Source: Zygnema cylindricum (lineage: Eukaryota > Streptophyta > Zygnematophyceae > Zygnematales > Zygnemataceae). Taken from it: a DNA stretch of 64,000 nucleotides. The notes under the pieces were generated by a model. That model did not search any database. It worked only from the letters and a program-made list of their open reading frames with translations, and was not told the origin of the DNA. Below are positions 22,885-33,316 of this stretch, piece after piece. Numbering within the stretch: the first letter of the stretch is position 1; each line of letters starts with the position of its first letter. The position numbers were made by a program, and so were the translations under genes. Where the stretch lies: NCBI GenBank assembly GCA_037447655.1, contig JBBHKE010002347.1:112615-176614 (forward strand), in the 5' to 3' direction.

Positions 22885-23714
22885 TTGTCTTTTTTTTCTT
22901 ATGACAGATTGGTGAGTGACACAAACTTATTAAAGGAAGAGGCAACTACAATAAGAGAAGTCAGAGGAAGTGAAGGGCACATGGAAGCGGAAGAAACTGG
23001 AAAATTTATTATCACTGAAAAAAGTGAAGAAAAAGATGCGAGTGGAAAAGACTTGGCATGTGTGACTTATTCTTGTGAAAAATTGGTGTGTGAGAATGAC
23101 GTAGAGAGAGAAGAGATTCCTAAAGTAAGGGGAATTAAAGAAGTAATATTAAAATGGGTTAAGGATATTTGTTAGAAAAGGAGAACACTGAAATGAAAAC
23201 ATCACTTAGAGAAATGGAAAAAGAAGACGATGAGATAAGAAAGAGTGAATTTACACAAAATGGGGAATTAAAATCAGAAGTAGAAAATACCATGGGTTTA
23301 ACAATTATTGAACTCAACAAAAAACCGCCAAAAATTGTTAAGAAAATGAGGCTAAATAAGAAGGTTCATGAGAGTGGAAAAAGTCATAAATTTGAAGGAA
23401 TATGGAAAATAAAAAAGAATACTACGAAGAGGAAAGAGCAGCTAACTGAAAAGAGATTCAAAGTTAATATATTGAAAATACATACACTTAAAAGAAGTGG
23501 CAAATCTATGGAAAAATACCAAGAATTAGTGAGGAAAAATACACTTTATAGAGGTAATGGGAAGAGAAACCATGGAAAAATTACAAAGTCTATAATCACA
23601 TCAAGAAACCAGAAGAAAACTAGAAAAAGAGACAGATTGCGGAAAAACGGTTGGAGAAGAAACATGTCACAAAATCGATCACACCGAAGAGCGCAACCGG
23701 GTACACTGAGATAA
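22885..23714 (+). other. Two charged open frames in family C, unknown function
   Basis: Frames 22885-23175 (96 codons, acidic, Glu-rich) and 23169-23714 (181 codons, Lys/Arg-rich) overlap by seven bases. The second is strongly basic, with runs such as KKMRLNKKVHESGKSHKF, and contains no motif I recognise. Neither resembles copia protease, integrase or RT. They may be an element-specific accessory region or a decayed captured sequence. The length of the second without a stop in A-rich DNA is noteworthy but not proof of coding. Confidence 0.4.
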
Positions 23715-24320
23715 TGTGAAACGGGAAAATGGGGAGACTTGAGCGACGTATCAGGAAACTATATGAGAATTTGGTACAGTAGCGTCAGTAACACACATCT
23801 AAGAAATGGATGGCGTGGAAGTATCTAACAGGGGAGAATGTGCAGCAATTGTTTGATTAAAGTGTGTAAAAAATCGAATTTCAACAAATCTGATAACATG
23901 ACTAAGTGACGATTACGAGTGGAAAGTCGGATTTACTGGAGAGTATAATAGCATTAGTGAAAGGGCAGTCTGGCGTTTATAGCAGAAAGGGAGCTGATGC
24001 AGGACGAATTTTCCAAAGTGGCAATTTTCAAGAAGGTAAAGGATGGGAAATGGCGACGTCAGCATAAGCAGTGGTGATGTGTTGGTCTTGCTAAATTTTT
24101 GAATGATGAGTAGAGGAGGTTGTGAAAGAGAATTTTTAATCTCTAAATATTTCTACATTCTTGTTTTTGTTAGTGTAGATGTATCTGCATACAGAATGGA
24201 CTACTGAGTCTAAAGCTTTAGGGGAGTGTTGAGTTTGAAAGGTGTAGTCTCAGTAGATGAGGCTGCGAAGAAGAAGTTAAGGGTAAAAAGGAGCGGCTGC
24301 TAGGGCTGCGATGTCAAAAT

Positions 24321-24650
24321 AACGCAGCATGGCAACATAGCACTACATGCTGCATAGTTTATTCGTATTGGGTTGCGATGTCGAAATTAGCGCAACGTAA
24401 CAGCATAGCAATACACGTTGCACATTTACTGCGCTGCGATATCGAACTAGCGCAGCGTAGCAACATAGCATTACACGCTCCATCATAGCAATACACGTTG
24501 CACTTTTACTGCGATGCGATATTGAACTAGCGCAGCGTAGCAACACATCATTACAAGCTACAGCATAGCAATACACGTTGCACTTTTACTGCGTCGTGAT
24601 ATCAAACTAGCGCAGCGTAACAACATAGCATTACAAGCTGTATATTTTTT
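24321..24650. repeat. 80-bp tandem repeat, four to five copies
   Basis: Units start AGCGCAGCGTAGCAACA at 24449, 24529 and 24609 (exact 80-base steps). Shorter or diverged units begin at 24389 and about 24321. It lies just before the family C 3' LTR, outside any Gag-like frame. Confidence 0.88.
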
Positions 24651-24680
24651 TGAGTGCACGAAACTAAATTTTCAAAGGAG

Positions 24681-25658
24681 TGTTGTTTTGAAAAGTTAGT
24701 TTCGTGCGTACGAGACATTTTGTGCGTAACTGCTAAGTGGATTTTATATGGAGGCTCGAATAGATTCACGAATTGGGGGAGCAAACGTACGAATATAATT
24801 AAAGTGGCATGAACATGCACTAACAAATGGATGGCAGATCGCGAAGCGATGCGATATGGAATAAACGAAATATTGAAATATGCGCCGTCAGTACGGCAGA
24901 GCTGCGACGCAGTTAAGTCAATGTAGTTGCGGCTATTTTTATGATCCGTATGGACAGCGCAGCTAGCGCAGCTGGGGATAATATGAATAGGATAGATTTT
25001 GAGTAATGATGATTGTACGGTAGTGGTAGCTTAGTAGTTGTTTAGCGGTAGCTTGGTTTTTGACATACGAAGATTGCGGAGATGTCGGTGTAAATATTCT
25101 GTACAACAGAGGTTTGTCCTTTTGGCTAATTAGTTTATTAGAGTAGATACAATACGGTTGGTATGCCTCCATACAGTTAGTAGTGAGCTCTCTGAGTATA
25201 ACTTGCACGACTTAGATTATTTTATGTATCTTAGTCAAGTATTATCAAAGCAGTGGCAGACTATTTTTCTGCATTTTTGACTTGTTGGTGTGATCACTGT
25301 GTTTGGTGCTTTCATGTGAAACTTTGTGGAGTTATTTTAAGATATAGAATATATATGTATGTGAAGTTTTATTCTGTTAAGGTATCTCTGTAAGATTATG
25401 TGAGTAGTCTAAGTGGTTAGTTTGTGAAGGTGTTAGCTATTTTGGTGAAACTCTAGAGCTTATATCTTCTACATTCCTTTGTGTATTTGGTTCTAACTTT
25501 GGGATCTTAACCTGTCTATAGTATACTACTTATTGGTGCAGTTTGAGGAGATTTTGTCTCTTGTGGAGTAATCTGTGATGTGTGTAACACAACTGTTTGA
25601 AGGGTAGTCCGTGGTGTTTGTGAGAGTAATCCATGGCTGAAATAGGCTATGGACAACA
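24681..25658 (+). repeat. Family C 3' LTR
   Basis: It begins TGTTGTTTTGAAAAG after a short purine tract CAAAGGAG and ends GGACAACA. Compared with the 5' LTR it has scattered substitutions and a duplication of the TAGTGGTAGCTTAGTAG type near 25020. Confidence 0.9.
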
Positions 25659-25663
25659 AGTTC

Positions 25664-26405
25664 AGGCATGGTATTGGTGGTTAGGAATGCAAGCTGATGT
25701 TGCTGCTATTCTACACAAGTGTGCCACTTGCGACCGTGTCTGAACTATAATCGGCAAACTACGCTCCAACCTCTACCCATTAGAGGTTTATTCTATCGAT
25801 GGTCAGTCGATCTGGCCGGACCTTTTCCCATCTCACGTAGAGGAAAACAGTACATCATGATTATGATCAGGAATTTTAGTAAGTGGGTAGAAGTCGTAGC
25901 TCTACCTTACAAGATAACTAAGTTGACTACCGCTGCTTTTAAGGAACATGTCCTTATGAGATACGGTGCCCCATCCGAGGTCCGTACGGATCAAGGTAAA
26001 GAATTTCGGGGAGAATTTCAAGAGATGCTTGATGAGGATGTCATTGGTCATTGTCGTACTAGTAGGAATCACCCTCACGCCGATGGCCTGGCTGAACAGG
26101 CAGTCCAGACATTTAAGCGTGCCTTGCGTAAGCATTGCTTAGATAAACACATTTCGGTTTGGGACAAGTCCCTCAGTTACATTACCATGGGATATCCCAT
26201 GTCAGTATACCCAAGTGTGGCTAATTTCAGCCTGTATTATGTTTTATTTGGGCGGCAACCGTTGCTCGGTCGCAATATTAAAAAACCTGCAAGCTTTCCA
26301 CTCCCGCTGATGTCTGACACCATTTTTTTGGAAGAACTAACTCGTCGTGCTCTGCATTTTTCCCGTGAAATGCCCATGGTTTTTGATAACCTCCAGATTG
26401 CATAG
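25664..26405 (+). pseudogene. gypsy integrase core
   Basis: The zinc Cys pair HKCATC is at about 25707-25724. The core in frame 25719-26405 has WSVDLAGPFP (first Asp), EVRTDQGKEFRGEF (second Asp) and HADGLAEQAVQTFKRAL (catalytic Glu), so the DDE triad is intact. It ends in a stop at 26405. The following 26406-26701 carries IIEVDP and PCxLPNL-like pieces in several frames that connect to the PHD finger. The HHCC domain is split by the family C element. Confidence 0.88.
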
Positions 26406-26701
26406 CATCGGGACACACTTCAGTTTGCCACCACTCGAAACGACAGTTACAGGCCGCAACAAAAGCCCTTTCGGGTAAGAGACTATGTTTATCTTAGCAC
26501 GTAGTTTTCGACAATTTGGGCACTGATGTTTCTTCACACATCCTACGGATCATCGAGGTGGATCCGTACAAAAAGTTGGGATTACAAAGAGCGGACACGC
26601 AAACATTTTGGGAGCACTCTAAGAATTGTGCTCCATGTTAATTACCAAATTTGTCGCAGGATATGGATCCCATGCGGATGCCAATTATAGAGGCGACAAC
26701 A

Positions 26702-26836
26702 TGTACCTTTTGTCATCGATCGGACTAGGAAATTGCCATGTTACTTTGTGATCACTGTAATCATCGGTTTCACACGGAGTGTTTGGTGCCACCATTGTTG
26801 GCTGTTCCGGATGGTCACTGGTTTTGCCACGGATGT
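26702..26836 (+). pseudogene. PHD finger at the C terminus of gypsy Pol
   Basis: 45 codons in one frame show all eight ligands of a C4HC3 PHD finger: CTFC, CDHC, His in HRFH, Cys in TEC, and CHGC, with the usual Trp before the last pair (GHWFCHGC). One in-frame TAG at 26726-26728 breaks it. PHD fingers read histone H3 tails, so this may guide integration or pair with the methyltransferase. It follows the integrase and precedes the G-rich tract. A related remnant in the inverted copy shows it is a family trait. Confidence 0.8.
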
Positions 26837-26879
26837 TGCGAGCTTTCGGTCGTGTTGGCCAATTCCTCTACCGGCTAAA

Positions 26880-26893
26880 GAGTTGGGGGGGGG
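26880..26893 (+). promoter_or_regulatory. Polypurine tract of the gypsy
   Basis: GAGTT followed by nine G. The inverted copy has AGAGCT followed by a G run at the same place. It is the expected primer for plus-strand DNA synthesis, but the next base is not the element's 5' end TGTCATG. Confidence 0.6.
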
Positions 26894-27046
26894 AATAAAC
26901 CGACCTAACCATAACCAGCTAAGTCCTTACCCTTTCTTTCATGTTTTATTTCATTCAAAATATCTTGTCATCATTTGGGTTTAGGTGGAGCACAACTGAT
27001 TATATTGCATGCATGTGCACGTTAATTAGCACATGCACGACATGCT

Positions 27047-29887
27047 TACTATGTTGGTGTTCCAAAGTTGATGATTTGGCATAAGTGGTTGGGGCATGTG
27101 CATTTTGATAGGCTGAGGGAAATGAAGAAGCTTGGTGTAGTATAAGGCATTCAGTTTGGAGATAATGAAATGGATGATGATTGTAGTGGCTGTGCTAAAA
27201 GAAAGGCTCACATACTCCTTTTTCCCAAAGCCGCCACATATGGGGGTGAGAAAGTACTAGATTTGGTCCACACAAATATCTAGAGACCTACAAAAGTACC
27301 TTCGGTGAGTGGGAAGAGGTTTATGTTGACAATAACCGGTGACTGGTCTAGATACTTTAGAGTCTACTTCCTAAAAACAAAGTCTAAAACACCAACTTAC
27401 TTTAAAGAATATATAGCATAGAATGAGAAGTTGCTTGGAACCCCCATTAAGAGAATACAGAGTGATAATGGGGAGGAATATACCTCTATACAGTTTGAGG
27501 AATATTTGAGAGATGAGGGAGTTCAGCACCAGAAAACCGTACCATATAACCCGGATTAAAAAAGGGTAGCTGAGAGGTTAAACCGAACACTAGGAGATAG
27601 TGTATGCAGTATTTTGGCCAACAAGAAAATAGTAAAGAGATTTTGGGCAGATGCAATGAACTGTGCCAACTACATTAAAAATAGAGTCCAAACCTCAGTC
27701 GTAAAAGGAATGACACCTTATGAGAGATAGGTTCAAAGGAAACCAGATGTCTCTCACCTTAAAGTATTTGGTAGCCAAGGTTACAGTCTTGACACGGATA
27801 GGAAAAATTGGAAACTAGATGCTAAGGGAAAACCTGGATACTTTGTAGGATATGATGAGGAATTCAAGAGATATAGAGTGTATGACTTAGCAAAAAAAGA
27901 TATCATTTTAGTGAATCACCTAGTTGTCATGGATGAAGGAAATTCATTTGACCCATTCAAATATACCAAGAAGATATTATCAGGTTTGAGTCCAAAAATG
28001 AGGAGAACTCGGTCGTTCCCGAAAGAGACATGAGGGAAATCGTGATTAAAAATTCAGGGGAGATCTAAGATAAAAAGACTCACCGGAAACCCCACATATT
28101 CTTATGGATTTTGAGGAGTTTGAAGAGGAGGAACTGGAATCGGCTTCCATGGACTGGGGAGCGGATAAGACAGTAAGGAGAAATCCAAGACTTCCCTCCA
28201 TTCCAACTTCGTAGTTTGAGAGAGGGAGAAGGAGCAGCAAAACGATATAGGAAAAACAGGCGGCTCATAAAGTAACTAAGCTATCTCACCCATATGAACC
28301 TCACTCATACTTGGAGGCAGTGAACAGTCCGGAGAAAGACCGATGGATGAGAGCCATAAATGATTAGATACCTCCACGATGGAAGCAAATACTTGAGAAC
28401 TAGCACACTGTCCTCCGGACAAAAAACCGATCGGCTGTAAATGGGTGTTTAAACTAAAATTGAACCCATATAATACCATTGAGAGATATAAGGCTCAATT
28501 AGTAGCAAAGGGGTTCACCCAAAACAAAGGAAATTGACTATGAGGAAACATTTGCTCCAGTTGTTCGGTTCCCATCAGAAAGGATCCTCCTCAGTCTGGC
28601 AGCAGCGGAAGACATAGATATACATTAGATGGATATTAAAACTGCCTTTCTTAATGGTGGGTTAGAGGAAGATAATTTCATGAGGCAACCAGAGGAGTTC
28701 GTGGAGGAAAGAGAAGAGAGGAAAGTTTGCAGGCTCATAAAGTCTTTATATAGACTAAAGCACGCTCCCTGGCAATGGAATAAGAAACTAGATGAGTTTC
28801 TCACCGGTTTGGGATATATCCGGATCAGCTTTGACCATTCTATCTTTATGATTGAAGATGAGAATGGTGCGATTTTTATTGCAATTTATGTGGATGATCT
28901 GCTCGTTTAAGTTAGTCTTTGTTAAAGATCAATAAGTTAAAGAATGATCTTAAGAGCAGATTTGATATGAAGGATTTAGGGGAGGCAAGATATATTTTTA
29001 GAATCCAAATGGAGAGAGATAGGGGGAAAAGGATTATCAGGCTTATTCAAAAAGAAGCAATAGGTAATATGTTTGAGAAATTCCAGATAGAAAAGACAAA
29101 CAGTTGTACCACTCCCATGGACTTGAAAAACGTAAGTGATAGGAGTGTTGAAGGAGGTGTGATAATTTTAGGTAATCAGATGAGTCCAGAGGAGAGAAAG
29201 TTTATGAAGTCTATTCCTTATAGACAGGTCGTAGGAAGTTTGATCTATTTTATGAATTGTACAAGAATGGACATAGCTGCAGCAGTAGGAGTACTCAGTA
29301 GGAGTCTTAACAATCTTAGGAAGAGAGATTGAGAGGCAACCAAGAGAGTCATGAGATATCTGGTAGGAACCAAAGAGTTATGGTGGCATTTGGGAGGGGA
29401 GCACACTGATATCACTACTTGGAGTGATGCTTGTTATGGGGATGCACCTATGAGAAGATGCACTTCTGGGTATGTGTTGTATGCGGGGGGAGGTGCTTGT
29501 TGTTGGAGCACCAAGCAACAAAAGGTGGTTGCTCAGTCTGCTATGGATGCTGAGTACATGGCCTCTTGTTCTGCTGTGAAAGAGTTAATATGGGTCAAAT
29601 CCTTGTTGCAAGGATTAGGATATATGAAAGAGGGAGTACATGAAGTGTTTTGTGATAATCAAGCTGCCATTGCAATTGCAGCTAATCCTAAACATCATTT
29701 CAAGGCTAAGAATATAGACATAAGATTAAGTTTTGTGAGAGAAAAAGTTGAGAATATGATTGTGAATCTTGTATATAGATCTGATGAGGAAATGGTGGTT
29801 GATATGATGACAAAACGAGTACCCTCTCCCAAATTAAAAAATTGCAGAGAAAAATGTGGACTAAAACTAAAGTTAAAATTAGACTAA
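27047..29887 (+). pseudogene. copia family B Pol (integrase, RT, RNase H)
   Basis: The pre-integrase starts MIWHKWLGHVHFDRLREMKK. At about 27268-27284 the first integrase Asp is Asn and a stop follows (HTNI-stop). The second Asp is intact (QSDNGEEY). RT segments are 28629-28910 and 28919-29332, with DIKTAFLNG, SLYRLKHAPWQWNK and YVDDLLV. RNase H is 29351-29887, with CYGDAPMRRC, SAMDAEYM and CDNQAAI. Stops and shifts break it. It is joined upstream to 8368. Confidence 0.88.
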
Positions 29888-29900
29888 AAAATAAAGGGAG

Positions 29901-30944
29901 TGTTGAAATTGCTAAATTTCTAGATTAATTTTTAGGTCTAAATATATCAAAATATAAAAAGGAAAAAGAAAAGGGCGGACAACGTGCCTCCACCATTTTT
30001 CTCTAGCCACCATACTTGTTGTAGTCACTGGAGGATAGAGAGGGTGGTTGAGCCATGGCTGCCTTAGTTCAACAGGCAGGACTAAAGCGTGAATTATATC
30101 ACTCTCAACAAAAGGTTGAGTCGTGAATTATATCACTCTCAACAAAAGGTTGAGTCCGGCAGGACTCAAACCTTCGACCGATAGAGTACAGCGTAGCCGT
30201 TAGCCCTAACCAGTCTGTCGTATAAGTCTTTTAAGATACATAGGGTTTGATACGTATTTCAACTTGTACACGGTCTTGAAACCGATTAACTAAAATGTGA
30301 ACAAAGGAACATAAAACTAGTTGAAGTTTCAGTGCGGACGTCATTTCGCATGAAACAAATGAATCGGACATTTGTTTCGACGGTCGACATTTAATGTCGG
30401 ATTTAAGCCGACGGCGTATATCACTGCCAAGATCGCAGAATTGTCACTTTGGCGTTTATGGACGTGGCATGACCTGGCGCCACGTGGAGGGATAACATTT
30501 GGTCGCAAGAATTCTAGGGAACATACGGACTAGTGGAAGGGTGACACGCGTCCAGTCAGCGGCCCTGCCGTACACACGTTGTACAGAAGGACATCGGCCG
30601 TAGTACCTTTCTGTACTTTACAATCGTGTGATTGGTTTGTACTTCAGTAGAAAGCGGTTGTGAGAGGGGTTTAGGAATTAGGAAACTTTGGTAGGTAGTC
30701 ACCTCTCTCTTATAGAGCTTTGAATAAAATTGGCATTTTTGCCGATATAAAACTTATCGACTGGTTGGCGGTTTTCAGTGATTCTTTTTGCTACGGCCTC
30801 AAGGGAGTCCATGCTGCACAAGGGTGCACTCAAAATGTCAGTTTACCTTATTGGGCAGCAGTGGTTGTGGCTTGAAGAGGGTTAGTTAAAAACGATCTAG
30901 AGCCTTCCTGAATTTTGTAGTCTAATGGAGGACACGAAATTTCA
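29901..30944 (+). repeat. Family B 3' LTR
   Basis: 1044 bases from TGTTGAAATT to AATTTCA, preceded by the purine tract ATAAAGGGAG. The part 30206-30944 matches window positions 1-736. A tRNA-like stretch on the minus strand lies at about 30150-30208, with a B-box-like AGGTTTGAGTCC and GGCTAACGGCTACGC. A 26-base block with TGAATTATATCACTCTCAAC is duplicated at 30091-30148. Confidence 0.88.
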
Positions 30945-32681
30945 GTCGGATCAGTAACGACCACATCATTCAAGGTCTGCCCAGACATGTGGAGGAAAAC
31001 CAAGTCTACCCGGGGACTTTAGAGACCACTTGATTGGGAACGAGAAGGTAAGATATGGGAAACTTCCCACTTCACAGTGTAGCCTGCTTCGACGCCAATC
31101 GCAGCAATCACATCCCGAACCAAGTCATGCGCGAATTTACGTTCACCCCCCCGCGAGCAACAAAATAAATGGATGTTGTCCTAGTCAATTGGTTGGTTAA
31201 AAACACACTTGGGGCGCCAAAGAAGCGGAGGGTGAGGCAAACCCAAACAAAGGCGAGTATCAGAGGTAAACAGATCAGACGCTAGTAAAAAAAAATGGCT
31301 ATTGCTTCTAACCATGCACCAGCCCCCGGCGCAGAATACTAGCGTAAACGAGCACGCGATTGAGCCAAAGGTAGCGTGTTTGATATATCATAGAATTCCA
31401 CAGCTTACAATAGTTCGGATATGCGTTGTTGCAAATAGAAGTTATTGTCAGCAATAAGGGACGAAAAAGGTGGAACTTGGTTACGGGCATCGAGCGATAG
31501 GAGTGTACGAGCGGAGAGAAGAGCTTGATAAAAAGGAAAAGGATTGTCCTCTACTCTAGGGACGACTTGGGCTAGAATGGGAACATCATTTGCTATAAAA
31601 CGGGAAGTGATGTCGGGCGCCACCAAAGCCCAACTACCCAAATATATCGTTGGAGCAACTTGAGCCACCGGAATCAAACCTAAACCCCTGTTGGAAGTTG
31701 AAACGCTAACTTGACGGCGTGCAAATGAGCCCTCTGGCTGATCAAAAATCCCATGCCCAACGAGGTGATGGAGAACACTAAAAAGTTGATCGTCGAACTC
31801 CTTTAAAGAGGACAAAAATGGAGATGTTGGTGGTAATGTCCGTGAGGGATAAAGAGGTCGTTGAGCAAAACAACGAGTGAGGATTTGAAATACCCCTGGG
31901 GAGTCGGAGAGCTTAGGAAGGTCATCAGAGTGTGAGAGGTCCTCCAACAAAGCATCAGTGACAACTTGGTTCACAAAAGATGAGGCACCGATAGGTGAGC
32001 CTAAAACTTTAATACCATCCGTCGAAGATACAATGCGAAAACCCACAGGGATAGGGAAGTCCGATGGTAAGCCTTGCGGGCACCAAGCCACATATTTAGA
32101 CCGTTTAACTGACAAACCAATCCTACGAAGTTGCTCCGCAAAATGGGAAAAGGCATGTAAAACTTGGTCATGAGGGCCCACAATATGAGTATCATCCGCA
32201 ATGGAAGGGAATAAACAACTAGGGAAAGTCGTGGCAGAGTTGCATAAAGCTTGAAGGTGAGCCAATGTAAAAAGGGGGGCCCCCAAATGATCACCTTGGC
32301 GGGTGCCAGTCGCAGACTCCAAAGTGGCAACCTCACCAAAGGGACCGCCAAGAGGAAAGATGAGGGAGCTCGGGCGAGAATAAAATGCACGAACAAAGGG
32401 GAAAATTTTGGTTTATAGGAGATGGAGCATGCCGCAATTCTCGGAAGATAGCATTACGGTTGACAGTGTTAAAGGCGTTAGCAACATCTACCTGAAGGAC
32501 CACCCAATCCGGATGGAGATCCAAAACAGCCCGAAGACCATGAACAACCGCCTCACAACCCCCCTTTGTAGCAACGCCGAACTGGTGCAGTGAGAAATGG
32601 TCATGGAAAGCCCATTGGAGTTGAATACACATCGCGCGAGCGACCAAACGGTACAACACCTCACCAATAGCAATTCTTAGT
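30945..32681 (-). pseudogene. LINE-like reverse transcriptase, copy 1
   Basis: Minus-strand non-LTR RT. Motif A is WVVLQVDVANAFNTVNR near 32540. Motif B is GTRQGDHLGAPLF near 32300. The active site ADDTHIVGP is near 32180. The long frame 32322-31405 continues into the thumb and C-terminal region. A frameshift near 32340 separates two parts. It is truncated at 32681 (N side), and family B has inserted at 30945. No endonuclease domain is visible. Confidence 0.85.
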
Positions 32682-33197
32682 GTAGGGATACTTTTAACAT
32701 TGTCGGTTCACATTGTAATCATTGCAATTATGCGTCGCGTAGTTTAACGAACCGTCGCTTCATCTGTCTTGTCCTTTCACAAACTACAAATGACTAAGTG
32801 TACATTCACTATATTTTTTGTTGATTAATGATTCTTTATCATAGATTCCTCGTACGAAATATTATTTTTGTCCTCAACTCTGCCGTCCACCGACTTTGTC
32901 ATTGGCCGTCACTAGTTATACCGTTGGTCTTTTGCGGCCTCGATTCTTGTGTGGACGTCGTGTAACCAGTCCACTCTAAATGTACACCTAGACTTAGTAC
33001 TTAATCTGTCTATTTTGTACATCAAATTAACCGATTATAATGAGAAGACATTCTCTTGCCTGTGCTTCTTTTTTTTGTATTATTTGTCTCTTTTTTCTTC
33101 TATCTTTTGCTTTCATATTATTTTTGCCATGATTCTACCCTCTTTCATCTTTGATTTCTTTCTCCAATTTCCCTCTCTTTCGCCCACCATGCCCTTA
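32682..33197. other. Unassigned spacer
   Basis: 516 bases, T-rich (33050-33180), with no domain, repeat or RNA gene that I recognise. It separates LINE copy 1 from an LTR remnant. Confidence 0.5.
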
Positions 33198-33316
33198 CGG
33201 TCAGAGTTTTTGTCTGCCAGGGTGGCAGTTATTTTTGCTTAAACACAAAGGGGTCAGGATTATCCTAGAGGCTTCTTGGAAGCTGTCCACTCTGAGGACT
33301 TATGGAGGTCTCAGAG
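33198..33316 (+). repeat. Family A LTR remnant (3' end only)
   Basis: 119 bases match the last part of the family A LTRs, including AACACAAAGGGGTCAGG, CCTAGAGGCTTC and the end GGTCTCAGAGTTTCA. LINE sequence follows at once, so it is what is left of a further family A insertion into the LINE. Confidence 0.75.

Larger units (their letters stand above)
21027..25658 (+). mobile_element. Nonautonomous copia-type element, family C (Gag only)
   Basis: LTRs 21027-21981 and 24681-25658 begin TGTTGTTTTG and end ACAACA. They are flanked by AGTTT (21022-21026) and AGTTC (25659-25663). The interior of 2.7 kb holds primer site, Gag, two charged open frames and an 80-bp tandem repeat, but no protease, integrase or RT. 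It must depend on another element for movement. It interrupts the integrase of the host gypsy. Confidence 0.9.
8369..27041 (+). mobile_element. Ty3/gypsy element encoding a DNA methyltransferase and a PHD finger
   Basis: The order is leader, Gag, protease, C5-cytosine methyltransferase, linker, RT, RNase H, integrase, PHD finger, G-rich tract. It is flanked by ATGAT (8364-8368) and ATGCT (27042-27046). Removing it restores the copia host with the same spacing as in its relatives. It begins TGTCATGCCGC and ends CATGCACGAC. The inverted copy at 16292-20746 has matching ends. No repeat of the long 5' region is visible at the 3' end. It is interrupted by that inverted gypsy and by a family C copia. 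Stops in Gag, RT, RNase H and PHD show the copy is dead. Confidence 0.88.
1..30944 (+). mobile_element. Ty1/copia element, family B (outer shell of the nest)
   Basis: This copia element starts left of the window and ends at 30944. Its visible parts are 1-1053, 7194-8368 and 27047-30944; everything between is later insertion. Joining across the family A element brings together Gag sequence that matches the Gag of the copy at 34579. Joining across the gypsy brings Gag-Pro at 8368 to the pre-integrase domain at 27047 with exactly the length seen in its relatives. Position 1 corresponds to about 30206 in the 3' LTR, so roughly 305 bases of the 5' LTR lie outside. The element has many stops and frameshifts and is dead. 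The right flank (GTCGG at 30945) is LINE sequence, so it inserted into a LINE. Confidence 0.85.

Noticed and set aside
24343-24826. Minus-strand frames with repeated Cys-Tyr-Ala motifs
   Set aside because: They are translations of the 80-bp tandem repeat and LTR of family C.
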